Shown here: positions 43,782 through 51,953 of the stretch, piece after piece | Numbering within the stretch: position 1 is the stretch's first letter | Layout: every line of letters begins with the position of its first letter | Source: Nocardiopsis sp. FIRDI 009 | GTDB taxonomy: Bacteria; Actinomycetota; Actinomycetes; Streptosporangiales; Streptosporangiaceae | Assembly (NCBI RefSeq): GCF_003386285.1 | Contig: NZ_QPNC01000053.1 | Coordinates: 1-56,134, forward strand | Reading direction: 5' to 3' | Length of the DNA: 56,134 nt | Position numbers and translations under genes: made by a program | The notes under the pieces: generated by a model | What the model was told of the DNA's origin: nothing | The model's input: only the letters and a program-made list of their open reading frames with translations | The model's database searches: none

Positions 43782-44624
43782 TCAGCGCAACGTCGCGGTC
43801 GGGCCGTCGGGGTGTGCGGCCCGGCCCTCGACCACCTCCGTCGCCAGGGCGGCGACGTCCTCGGTGGGGACGCGACGGTGCCCGTCCTCGGTGATGACGT
43901 CGACGAGGGGGAAGATCTTGCGGTGCAGGTCGGGGCCTCCGGTGGCGGAGTCGTCGTCGGCGGCGTCGTAGAGGGCCTCCAGGGCCACCTTGATCGCGCC
44001 GGTCTCGTCCAGGTCGTCCTTGTAGAGCTTCTTGATCGACCCGCGGGCGTAGACGGACCCCGAGCCGATGGAGTGATGGCGGTGCTCCTCGTAGCGACCG
44101 CCCACGGCGTCGTAGCTGAACACGCGGCCGGTGCCCGTGCTCTCGTCGTAGCCGACCAGCAGGGGGACGACGACGAAGCCCTGCATGGCCATGCCCAGGT
44201 TGCCCCGGACCATCTGCGCGAGCTTGTTCGCCTTACCCTCCAGGGAGAGCACGCGGCCCTCCATCTTCTCGTAGTGCTCCAGTTCCACCTGGTAGAGGCG
44301 GGCCAGCTCGATACCGATACCGGCTGACCCGGCGATGGCGACCGCCGAGAACTCGTCCGTGCGGAACAGCTTCTCCATATCCCGGTTGGCGATGACGTTG
44401 CCCTGGGTGGCACGTCGGTCACCGGCCAGCACCACGCCCCCGGGGAAGGTCAGGGCGACGATGGTCGTCGCGTCGGGCGTGAGGTGCTCGGTCCCCTCGC
44501 CTGAGGGCAGGTGGTGTCCGGGCAACAGCTCAGGGCTGACCGATCGGACGAACTCGGTGAAGGACGAGGTTCCCGCACTCATGAACGCGGCGGGCAACCG
44601 TCCGCCCTCGAACCCTTCGAACAC
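43782..44624 (-). CDS. prcB: 20S proteasome beta subunit with propeptide
   Basis: The 280-residue precursor is processed to expose the catalytic Thr. The processing site lies before Thr53 in HLTPDATTIVALTFPGG, giving a 52-residue propeptide. The usual residue before the Thr is Gly, but Ala is read here. GDRRATQGNVIANRD and GSAGIGIELARLYQVELE are conserved. The mature part is about 228 residues. It follows pup by 167 bases. Confidence 0.96.
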   Translation of the reverse strand: MFEGFEGGRLPAAFMSAGTSSFTEFVRSVSPELLPGHHLPSGEGTEHLTPDATTIVALTFPGGVVLAGDRRATQGNVIANRDMEKLFRTDEFSAVAIAGSAGIGIELARLYQVELEHYEKMEGRVLSLEGKANKLAQMVRGNLGMAMQGFVVVPLLVGYDESTGTGRVFSYDAVGGRYEEHRHHSIGSGSVYARGSIKKLYKDDLDETGAIKVALEALYDAADDDSATGGPDLHRKIFPLVDVITEDGHRRVPTEDVAALATEVVEGRAAHPDGPTATLR

Positions 44625-44791
44625 GCGACTCCCTCCACTCGCGTCCCACCCCGTCGTGGGGGCGGATGGGACGCCTGGTCTCTCTTGTCGGTGGCCGGGT
44701 GGTGTCCCCGGCCGCTGGAATCGACCCTAGTCGTGCGCGCGGCGGCGCTGGCGGCGCCCGAGTGCGCTGTCAGCGAACCGCCGCGGGACGC

Positions 44792-44995
44792 CTACTGACC
44801 GCCCTTTTGCACGAACTGCCGGACGAAGTCCTCGGCGTTGCTCTCCAGCACGTCGTCGATCTCGTCGAGGATGTCGTCGACCTCCTCGTCCAGCTTGTCC
44901 TTCTTCTCCTGGACGTCCGTCGCGGCCTCGGCCTCCTCGACCTCGGTCTCGCGGCGTGATGCGTGCTTCTGGCCGCCGGTGTCCTTCGTCGCCAT
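44792..44995 (-). CDS. pup: prokaryotic ubiquitin-like protein Pup (Gln form)
   Basis: This is a 67-residue disordered protein modifier. The C-terminus is FVRQFVQKGGQ, so the last residue is Gln and Dop must deamidate it to Glu before PafA can use it. The central helical, Leu/Asp-rich part (DKLDEEVDDILDEIDDVLE) docks onto the proteasomal ATPase. GGGAGGT lies upstream of the ATG. It is the first gene of the leftward pup-prcB-prcA-pafA unit. Confidence 0.98.
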   Translation of the reverse strand: MATKDTGGQKHASRRETEVEEAEAATDVQEKKDKLDEEVDDILDEIDDVLESNAEDFVRQFVQKGGQ

Positions 44996-45624
44996 GACTG
45001 GCTACCTCCCGTTCGGGGCTCTCGCCCTTATCTTGGCCCAACGACGAGCGGCTCAACCCCCTTCCCGATGCCCGATACTCGCTAGTTACCTGGGATCGCC
45101 CCCCGAGCCCGGACACGGGCCGCTCCGCCGCCGACGCCATTCCCTTTACCAGATCGCGAAGGGTGCGTCGACCGGATTCCCCCGCGGCACACCCGATCCC
45201 CGCTCCATCCCGGACACCGGTGGACACGGGACACCTCTCCAACCTCGCGTGTTGCGGACGCGTGACAGCGGAGTGACGAACACCCCGGAACGCAATTGGC
45301 CGAATCCGGCCAATCAGCCCCCCTTGCACGAAGACGATGATCACTCTGGGCAAGCAAGAGGACGCGGAAAGCCAAGGTCGCACGCACGGCGACTACGCGT
45401 AGCCACGACCCATACAGATGGTCATCGGCTCATCCCACACAGCTCTGAATGGTTTCACGGAAAGAGGGTCTTTCCTTCGCCAATTTGCCCACTTATGGTG
45501 TGAAATCGTTTACCGAGTGTCTCGGTGAACGGCAGGGCGGCGAGCCCCCTCGCCTCCCTGTTCGGACGGTCCTCCCCACGGACCGTCCCTTCCCCCGTCC
45601 ATCCCCCCAGGAGAGTAGGGACCA
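44996..45624. other. 629-bp divergent intergenic region between pup and protease gene
   Basis: No gene is evident. The region is unusually mixed in GC for this window, with AT-rich parts upstream of both genes. ATTGGCCG (45295-45302) and CGGCCAAT (45307-45314) form an 8-bp inverted repeat with a 4-base loop, a possible regulator site. A second small repeat (ACCGAG...CTCGGT) lies about 45510-45530. The distance is long enough to hold separate promoters for pup and for the protease. Confidence 0.45.
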
Positions 45625-46779
45625 ATGCGACCCTCCCCCGTTATCTCCGCCATAGGAACCGGCGCACTCGCCTTCGGACTGGTCATCACCATGGCCCCGG
45701 GCGTGAACGCCGGAACCGCACCCGTCCCCCAGGCCCCCGTCCCCGACGACGAGGCCGCCACCATGCTCGAAGCGATGGAGAGGGACCTCGACCTCACCCC
45801 GTTCGAGGCCGAGGAACTCCTCAACGCGCAGGAAGAGGCCATCGAACTCGACGAGGAGGCCACCGAAGCGGCCGGAGCCGCCTACGGCGGTTCGCTCTTC
45901 GACACCGACACCCACGAGCTCACCGTCCTGGTGACCGACACCGACGCGGTCGAGGCCGTGGAGGCCACCGGTGCAAGCGCCGAGGTCGTCTCCTACGGCG
46001 CCGACGGTCTGGCCGACATCGTCGAGGACCTCAACGCCACCGACGCCGGCAGCGACGTCGTCGGCTGGTACCCCGACGTCACCAGCGACAGCGTGGTCGT
46101 CGAGGTGGTCGAGGGCACGGGCGTCGACGTCGACTCCCTCGTCGAGGGCACGGGCGTCGACCCGGCGGTCATCGAGATCCAGGAGGTCTCCGAGCAGCCC
46201 CAGACCTACGCCAACATCATCGGCGGTCTGGCCTACTACATGAGCTCGGGCGGCCGCTGCTCGGTCGGCTTCCCCGCCACCAACAGCTCCGGCCAGCCCG
46301 GCTTCGTCACTGCGGGCCACTGCGGCAACGTCGGCACCGGCGTCACCATCGGCAACGGGCGGGGCACCTTCGAGCGCTCCGTCTTCCCCGGCAACGACGC
46401 CGCCTTCGTCCGGGGCACGTCCAACTTCACGCTGTACAACCTCGTCTACCGCTACAGCGGCTACCAGACCGTGACGGGCAGCAACGCGGCCCCGATCGGC
46501 TCGTCCGTCTGCCGCTCCGGCTCCACCACCGGCTGGCACTGCGGCACCATCCAGGCCCGTAACCAGACCGTCCGGTACCCGCAGGGCACCGTCTACTACC
46601 TGACCCGCACCACCGTGTGCGCCGAGCCCGGCGACTCCGGCGGCTCCTTCATCTCCGGCACGCAGGCGCAGGGCGTCACCTCCGGTGGCTCCGGCAACTG
46701 CAGCAGCGGCGGCACCACCTTCTACCAGGAGGTCGACCCGATGGAGCGCGCCTGGGGCGTGCGGCTGCGCACCAGCTAG
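45625..46779 (+). CDS. secreted alkaline serine protease, NAPase/alpha-lytic-like (S1)
   Basis: This is a 384-residue preproprotease. A signal peptide (about 1-29), an acidic pro-region (30-195) and a mature chymotrypsin-fold domain starting ANIIGG (196-384, 189 residues) are readable. The triad is His232 (GHCGN), Asp258 (PGNDAAF) and Ser338 (PGDSGGS). The mature part looks very like Nocardiopsis NAPase in motifs and length; this is from memory of that family. The long pro-region acts as a folding chaperone in such proteases. AGGAGAG lies seven bases before the ATG. The gene sits between pup and dop, where it is not expected. Confidence 0.92.
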   Translation: MRPSPVISAIGTGALAFGLVITMAPGVNAGTAPVPQAPVPDDEAATMLEAMERDLDLTPFEAEELLNAQEEAIELDEEATEAAGAAYGGSLFDTDTHELTVLVTDTDAVEAVEATGASAEVVSYGADGLADIVEDLNATDAGSDVVGWYPDVTSDSVVVEVVEGTGVDVDSLVEGTGVDPAVIEIQEVSEQPQTYANIIGGLAYYMSSGGRCSVGFPATNSSGQPGFVTAGHCGNVGTGVTIGNGRGTFERSVFPGNDAAFVRGTSNFTLYNLVYRYSGYQTVTGSNAAPIGSSVCRSGSTTGWHCGTIQARNQTVRYPQGTVYYLTRTTVCAEPGDSGGSFISGTQAQGVTSGGSGNCSSGGTTFYQEVDPMERAWGVRLRTS

Positions 46780-46860
46780 GCGGTGCCTCCCCAGGGCCTC
46801 CGCGCCGCGGTGGCCCCGGGGGACGAAACCCAGAAACCAATCCCCCACCCCCTCCCCCAG

Positions 46861-46895
46861 GTGTCCCCGTCCGCGCGTCGCGCGGACGGGGACAC
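46861..46895 (+). terminator. hairpin terminator after protease gene
   Basis: A 15-bp perfect stem (GTGTCCCCGTCCGCG and its complement) with a 5-base loop begins 81 bases after the protease stop. Confidence 0.7.
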
Positions 46896-46961
46896 CCCCG
46901 TTCGGGCCGGACGGAGACGCGAACCGGGTCAGGCCGCGCAGACCGCCCCGGGCGCCTCCCC

Positions 46962-48572
46962 CTACGCCCGATACGCGATCCGCCCGTCCAGGACGGTCAG
47001 CCACGCGCCCACCTCACGCAGACGGTCGCTCGGCAACGCCTCCACGTCCCGGTCCAGCACCACCACGTCGGCCAGGTAACCGGGCCGCAGCGCACCCAAC
47101 CGGTCCTCCATCCCCACCGCGTGGGCGGCGTCCAGGGTGTGCGCCCGCAGCGCCTCGTGCAGCGTGACGGCCTGCTCAACCCCGATCGGCTCCCCCTCCC
47201 GCGTGGTCCGGCACACCGCGTTGGCCACGGTGTCCATCGGACGCAGGCTGGAGACGAAGGAGTCGCTGGACAGCACCGGACGCAGCCCCAGGTCGATCTC
47301 CTCGCGCATCGGCTGGAGCCGGTGCGCCCGCTCGCCCAGACGGCGCAGGAAGTCACCGCCGCTGTCGTGCAGGAAGTTGGGCTGGTTGACCGGGATGACC
47401 CCGTACTCGGTGAACCGCCTGGCCTGCTCGGGTGTGGGGTAACCGCAGTGCTCCACCCGCGGACGCGGGTCGGGTCCCGACACCCGCGCGGCCGAGGCGA
47501 TCGCCGCCAGCGTGTGCTCCATGGCCGCGTCGCCCTGCGTGTGCACGGCGACCTGCCACCCCTCCCGCGCCGCCCGTGTCACCAGGTCCACCAACTGGTC
47601 CGGGTGGTGGTAGAGGCTTCCCGCGAACTCACCGCGCTCCCCGTAGGGAACGGTGAACTTCGCGGTACCGCCCAGCAGCGTCCCGTCGGAGTAGAACTTC
47701 ATCCCCGTCAACCGCAGCCAGTCGTCACCGAAGGGGCTGGCCAACCCGGCCCGGGTGAGCGCGTCCAACTGATGGGACAACGGCATGCCGAACGTGCGCA
47801 ACGGCAGCGTCCCCGCGGCCCGGGCCGCCCGGTACACCCGCAGCTCGCGGGCGGACACCTGCGGATCGCACACCGTGGTCACCCCCGCCGACAGGTAGGG
47901 TCCCGCCGCCTCCGCCAGCCAGCCCAGCAGCTGCTCGGAGGGCAGGTCGGTGTGGAAGTTGGGCCCGTGACAGCCGATGTCGACCGCCAGCGGCAACAGC
48001 AGCTCCATCGCCGAGTCCAGCACCATGCCGGTCAACCGGCCGCCCTCGTCGCGCACGAACGAACCGCCCTCGGGGTCCGGGACGTCCTCACCGATCCCGC
48101 TCCACGCCAACGCGGCCGAGTTGACCACGGCCTGGTGACCGGAAACGTGGTAGACGATCACCGGGTGCTCACCGGTGGCCTCGTCCAGGTGGCGGCGCGT
48201 GGGACGGCCACCCGGGTACTTGGCGTCGTCCATGGAGAACGCGCGGATCCACTGCCCGGCCGGAGTGCGCGCCGCCACCTGCGCGATCACCGCGACCAGG
48301 TCGGCGGCACTGCCCACCCGGGGATAGCGTGCGTCCACCGCGGCCAACGACTCGGCCGTGGACAACAGGTGGTTGTGCGGGTCGATGAACCCGGGGATGA
48401 CGGTACGGCCGCCCGCGTCCACCTCCCGCGCCCCCGGACCGGCCGCCGCGCGCACCGGATCGGCGGCCCCCGCCAGCAGGATCCGCCCGTCGCGCACGGC
48501 CACGGCCTCGGCCCGGGGATTGGCGTCGTCCATCGTCAGGACGGTGGCGTTGTGGATGATCAGAGCGGACAC
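46962..48572 (-). CDS. amidohydrolase family protein (YtcJ-like)
   Basis: This is a 536-residue metal-dependent hydrolase of the amidohydrolase 3 group. VIPGFIDPHNHLL has the HxH metal motif (His66, His68), and PVIVYHVSGH, VAVHTQGDAA and RVEHCG supply further ligand-like His residues. LSSDSFVSSLRP ends the barrel. The substrate is unknown; members hydrolyse amides or formamides. GTG start at 48572; GAGGAG is 11 bases upstream. It is leftward behind the MHS transporter gene with a 74-base gap, suggesting that the transporter imports the substrate it degrades. Confidence 0.85.
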   Translation of the reverse strand: MSALIIHNATVLTMDDANPRAEAVAVRDGRILLAGAADPVRAAAGPGAREVDAGGRTVIPGFIDPHNHLLSTAESLAAVDARYPRVGSAADLVAVIAQVAARTPAGQWIRAFSMDDAKYPGGRPTRRHLDEATGEHPVIVYHVSGHQAVVNSAALAWSGIGEDVPDPEGGSFVRDEGGRLTGMVLDSAMELLLPLAVDIGCHGPNFHTDLPSEQLLGWLAEAAGPYLSAGVTTVCDPQVSARELRVYRAARAAGTLPLRTFGMPLSHQLDALTRAGLASPFGDDWLRLTGMKFYSDGTLLGGTAKFTVPYGERGEFAGSLYHHPDQLVDLVTRAAREGWQVAVHTQGDAAMEHTLAAIASAARVSGPDPRPRVEHCGYPTPEQARRFTEYGVIPVNQPNFLHDSGGDFLRRLGERAHRLQPMREEIDLGLRPVLSSDSFVSSLRPMDTVANAVCRTTREGEPIGVEQAVTLHEALRAHTLDAAHAVGMEDRLGALRPGYLADVVVLDRDVEALPSDRLREVGAWLTVLDGRIAYRA

Positions 48573-48646
48573 GGGTGCGGTTCTCCTCAATCGGGACGGC
48601 GCACCGGGCCGACCGGCCCGGCGGTGGGCGTGCAAGGTCAGGGGGC

Positions 48647-49948
48647 TCAGACCGCGACGGCCTCGGCGTCGCTGTACCGGGGCGCCCGGGACAGGCAGGC
48701 GATACTCACCAGAGCCATGACCACCAGCAGGGCGACCACCGACAGGATGCTCCCGGTCACGGCGAACAGGGCGGTGCAGGCCAACGGCGACAGACCGCCG
48801 AACAGCGCACCGGCGACCTGGTAGGACACCGAGATGCCGGTGTAGCGCACCCGCGGCGGGTACATCTGCGCGAGCACACGCGCGATCGGCCCGTAGACCG
48901 CGGCCATCGCCACCCGCATCAGGCACAGCATCACGACGATCAGCACGGCGCTCCCGGTCCCCAGAACCAGGAACTGCGGCAGCGCCAGCACCGCCACGGC
49001 GGCCAACCCGACCGTCACGATCCGGGCCGTGCCGAAGCGGTCGCCCAGCCACGCCGTGGCCAGGGTCGCGACCAGCTCCACGAACGCGGCCAGGGTCAGG
49101 CCGTTGAGGATGAGCCGCTCGCTGAGGCCCACCTCGGTGACGCCGTAGGCCTGGAGGAAGGTGGTGACGACGTAGTAGCCGCCGACGGCCACCGGCAGGA
49201 CACCGATCCCCAGCAGCACCGCCCGCCAGGAGCCGCGCAGGGTCTCGCGCAGCGGCGGCCCCTCGGGCTCGACCGGACGGCTCTCGCGCACCGCCTCGAA
49301 CACCGGCGACTCCTCTACCTTGAGACGGACCACCAGACCGACCAGGACCAGCAGACAGGAGGCCAGGAACGGCAGCCGCCAACCCCACGTGTACAGCAGC
49401 TCGGAATCCCAGGCGGTGATGAGGCCGAACGACCCGGTCGCCAGCAGCGCCCCCGCCGGGTTGCCGAGCTGGGCGAAGGACCCGTAGAAGGTCTTGCGCT
49501 CCTCGGGGGCGGACTCGACCGCCATCAGGACCGCACCACCCCACTCACCGCCCACGGCGACGCCCTGCACGAAGCGCAGCACCACCAGCAGCAGCGGCGC
49601 GACGAACCCCACCTGCGCGTAGGTGGGCAGCAACCCGACGCAGAACGTGGCCGCGCCCATCATCAACAGCGTGGTCACCAGCGCCGACCTGCGCCCCAAC
49701 CGGTCACCGAAGTGCCCGAAGACCACCCCGCCCAGCGGGCGGGCGAAGAACCCCACGGCGAAGGTCGCGAACGACGCCATCAAACCCACCGTGGGGTCGA
49801 TGTCGCCGGGGAAGAACAGCGTGCCGAAGACCAGGCCCGCCGCCGTGGCGTAGACGTAGAAGTCGAACCACTCGATCGTGGTCCCGACGAACGCGGCGAC
49901 GGCCGCGCGCGCCGGATGCGCGGCCGCGGGGGATGTCCGGTCGGTCAT
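48647..49948 (-). CDS. MHS-family MFS transporter
   Basis: The 433-residue proton symporter has 12 helices. MHS (metabolite:H+ symporter) features are the IEWFDFYVYATAAGLVFG start, GRRSALVTTLLMMG and RFVQGVAVGGEWGGAV. The family imports organic acids and osmolytes such as citrate, ketoglutarate, proline or shikimate; the cargo here is unknown. Start ATG 49948 has GGAGGACCC just upstream. It lies first in the leftward pair with the amidohydrolase and faces away from the PucR gene. Confidence 0.9.
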   Translation of the reverse strand: MTDRTSPAAAHPARAAVAAFVGTTIEWFDFYVYATAAGLVFGTLFFPGDIDPTVGLMASFATFAVGFFARPLGGVVFGHFGDRLGRRSALVTTLLMMGAATFCVGLLPTYAQVGFVAPLLLVVLRFVQGVAVGGEWGGAVLMAVESAPEERKTFYGSFAQLGNPAGALLATGSFGLITAWDSELLYTWGWRLPFLASCLLVLVGLVVRLKVEESPVFEAVRESRPVEPEGPPLRETLRGSWRAVLLGIGVLPVAVGGYYVVTTFLQAYGVTEVGLSERLILNGLTLAAFVELVATLATAWLGDRFGTARIVTVGLAAVAVLALPQFLVLGTGSAVLIVVMLCLMRVAMAAVYGPIARVLAQMYPPRVRYTGISVSYQVAGALFGGLSPLACTALFAVTGSILSVVALLVVMALVSIACLSRAPRYSDAEAVAV

Positions 49949-50087
49949 GGGTCCTCCGTGGTACGTCCCGGGCCCCGGGCGGCCCCCTCGGGGTCCGCCG
50001 CCGGCCAGAGCGGATGTGTCAGGGAGACGGTAAACACCCCCCACCACCGCGTGCCGGGCCATGGCGCACATGGCACCCTGTGACAAA

Positions 50088-50102
50088 TGTGCGCGGCGCA
50101 CA
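50088..50102. promoter_or_regulatory. 15-nt inverted repeat in MHS/pucR intergenic region
   Basis: TGTGCGCGGCGCACA is a perfect 7-bp inverted repeat around a central G, 15 bases before the PucR-family start. The PucR-type protein may bind here to control itself and the divergent transporter pair. A smaller repeat (GCCATG...CATGGC) is at about 50058-50074. Confidence 0.4.
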
Positions 50103-50117
50103 CCCCGGGAGGCAGTC

Positions 50118-51647
50118 ATGACGATCACCGCCCGCGACATCACCGCGGACCCCGACCTGGAGGTACGGGCGGTCGCCGGACGGAGCGGACTCGACCGCCC
50201 CATCCGCTGGGCCCACGTCACCGAACTCCACGACCCCGTGCGCTGGCTGCGCGGCGGCGAACTCGTCCTCACCTCGGGGATGGGGTTCGGCGCCGACCCC
50301 GAACAACGCCGCGCCTACCTGCGCCGCCTCCACCACGCCGGGTGCGCGGCGCTGGCCGTGGCCGTCGACACCCCTGCCCACGGGGTCCCACCCGAGATCC
50401 TGGCCGAGGGCGACCGCCTCGACCTGCCCGTGCTCCAGGTGGAGGGCGACACCCCCTTCATCGCCGTGGTCGAGACCGTGGCCGAACACCACGCCGCCGA
50501 ACGCACCCGCGAACAGAACCGGGTCCTGGCCGCCCAGGACGCCATGGCGCGCGCCGCGCTGCGCACCGGCCCCTCCGGTGTGCTGCGCGAACTCGCCTCC
50601 GCCACCGACGGCCACACCCTGCTGCTGGACCGCGACGGCACGACCTCCGCGGCCGTACCGCGCGCCGAACCCCCCTGGCACGCACGCGTCCGGGCCGCCG
50701 CCCTCGACCGGGCGCGGCGCCCCCGGGGCATGACCGTCCTGGCCGACGGCGAGGCGTCGATCCTCCTCCAGACCCTGGGCGCCACCGGCCGGGCCCTGGG
50801 CTGGCTCGCCCTCCGCAGCCCCGCACCGGTCTGTCCGCACACCCGGATGCTCGCCAACGACGCCGCCTCCCTGCTCGCCGTGGACCTCCTGCACTCCGTC
50901 CAGACCCGCAGGATCCGGCACCGCGAACGCGCGCCGCTGCTGCGCGCGGCCCTCACCGGCGCCCCCGGCCTGCCGCCCGCCCTGCTCACCCTCCCCGACC
51001 CGCCCTGGGAGGTGGTGTACCTGCCCGACGCCGAACCCGACGCCCTGGCGGACCGGGTGTCCGACACCCTGCCCGACGTCCTCGGCGACACCGACGCCGC
51101 GCACCGCGCCGGCCTGTGCGCCGTCGACGGCGGCGTCGTGGCCGTCCTGCCCCACAGCCCGCCGCCCCGCCACGGCGAACGCCTCTGGTCGGCCCTGCGC
51201 GACCCCTCCGGCGCCCCCCGCGGCGCGGGCGCCTGTCAGGCGCGCGGGCCCGCCGAGTTGCCCTCCGCCCTGGACCGGGCCCGCCAGTCCGCCGCCGAGG
51301 GGTACCGGCACGTCGACGACACCGGAGCGTGGGGCCTCCTGCGCTCCTGCGTCCCGCCCGAGGGCGCACGCGCCTTCCAACGGGCGGTCCTGGGGGCGCT
51401 ACGCGACCACGACGCCCGGCACGGCACCGACCTCGTCCACACCCTGCGCCACTACCTGGACCAGGGCGCCCAGGTGGAGGCGACCGCACGCGACCTGGGC
51501 GTGCACCGCAACACGCTGCGCGCCCGGTTGCGCGTCGCCGAACGGGTCATGGGACGCGGCCTGGGGCAGGCCCGCACCCGGCTCGAACTGTGGACCGCCC
51601 TCAACCTGGAGCCGATGCCCTGCCACGACGGCACCTGGCACGCCTGA
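50118..51647 (+). CDS. PucR-family transcriptional regulator
   Basis: This is a 509-residue regulator. The PucR N-terminal domain (about 5-125) begins DITADPDLEVRAVAGRSGLDR and holds WLRGGELVLTSGMGF. The C-terminus has the CdaR/PucR-type HTH_30 (about 440-500, VEATARDLGVHRNTLRARLR). Family members respond to nitrogen compounds such as purine degradation intermediates. ATG 50118 has GGGAGGC upstream. It is divergent from the MHS transporter/amidohydrolase pair and likely regulates it. Confidence 0.88.
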   Translation: MTITARDITADPDLEVRAVAGRSGLDRPIRWAHVTELHDPVRWLRGGELVLTSGMGFGADPEQRRAYLRRLHHAGCAALAVAVDTPAHGVPPEILAEGDRLDLPVLQVEGDTPFIAVVETVAEHHAAERTREQNRVLAAQDAMARAALRTGPSGVLRELASATDGHTLLLDRDGTTSAAVPRAEPPWHARVRAAALDRARRPRGMTVLADGEASILLQTLGATGRALGWLALRSPAPVCPHTRMLANDAASLLAVDLLHSVQTRRIRHRERAPLLRAALTGAPGLPPALLTLPDPPWEVVYLPDAEPDALADRVSDTLPDVLGDTDAAHRAGLCAVDGGVVAVLPHSPPPRHGERLWSALRDPSGAPRGAGACQARGPAELPSALDRARQSAAEGYRHVDDTGAWGLLRSCVPPEGARAFQRAVLGALRDHDARHGTDLVHTLRHYLDQGAQVEATARDLGVHRNTLRARLRVAERVMGRGLGQARTRLELWTALNLEPMPCHDGTWHA

Positions 51648-51713
51648 CACCGCGCACCGGCACCGCCGGGAGTGCGCTGGCGCCCACAGGCGTGCCTCCG
51701 CTACCGTTCCACC

Positions 51714-51914
51714 ATGCCCACGCGCGAGGAGACAACGATCGGACCGTCCGGCATCTGCCGACGGGGCCAGCACCGTTGGCAGCACGTCCCGCCCGGCGGG
51801 AAACGTCTGGTGTGCACGCGCTGTCAGTCGATGTCGATGAACAACTACGGGTCGGCGTGCAGGTCCGACTGCGCCGACTGCCATCCCCGCGAACTCACCG
51901 CCGCCGACGGCTGA
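51714..51914 (+). CDS. small Cys-rich protein, zinc-ribbon-like
   Basis: This 66-residue candidate has six Cys in CRRGQHRWQHVPPGGKRLVC, CTRC-type and CRSDCADCHP arrangements, consistent with a zinc-binding ribbon. Positive residues dominate. The start ATG 51714 has no clear ribosome site, so the gene is uncertain and may be leaderless or not real. It is on the same strand as pucR (66 bases downstream) and converges on dop. No family was recognised. Confidence 0.45.
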   Translation: MPTREETTIGPSGICRRGQHRWQHVPPGGKRLVCTRCQSMSMNNYGSACRSDCADCHPRELTAADG

Positions 51915-51953
51915 CCCCCGGCGCCGCCCGCACGCGCCCCGGGCCGGAGCCGG

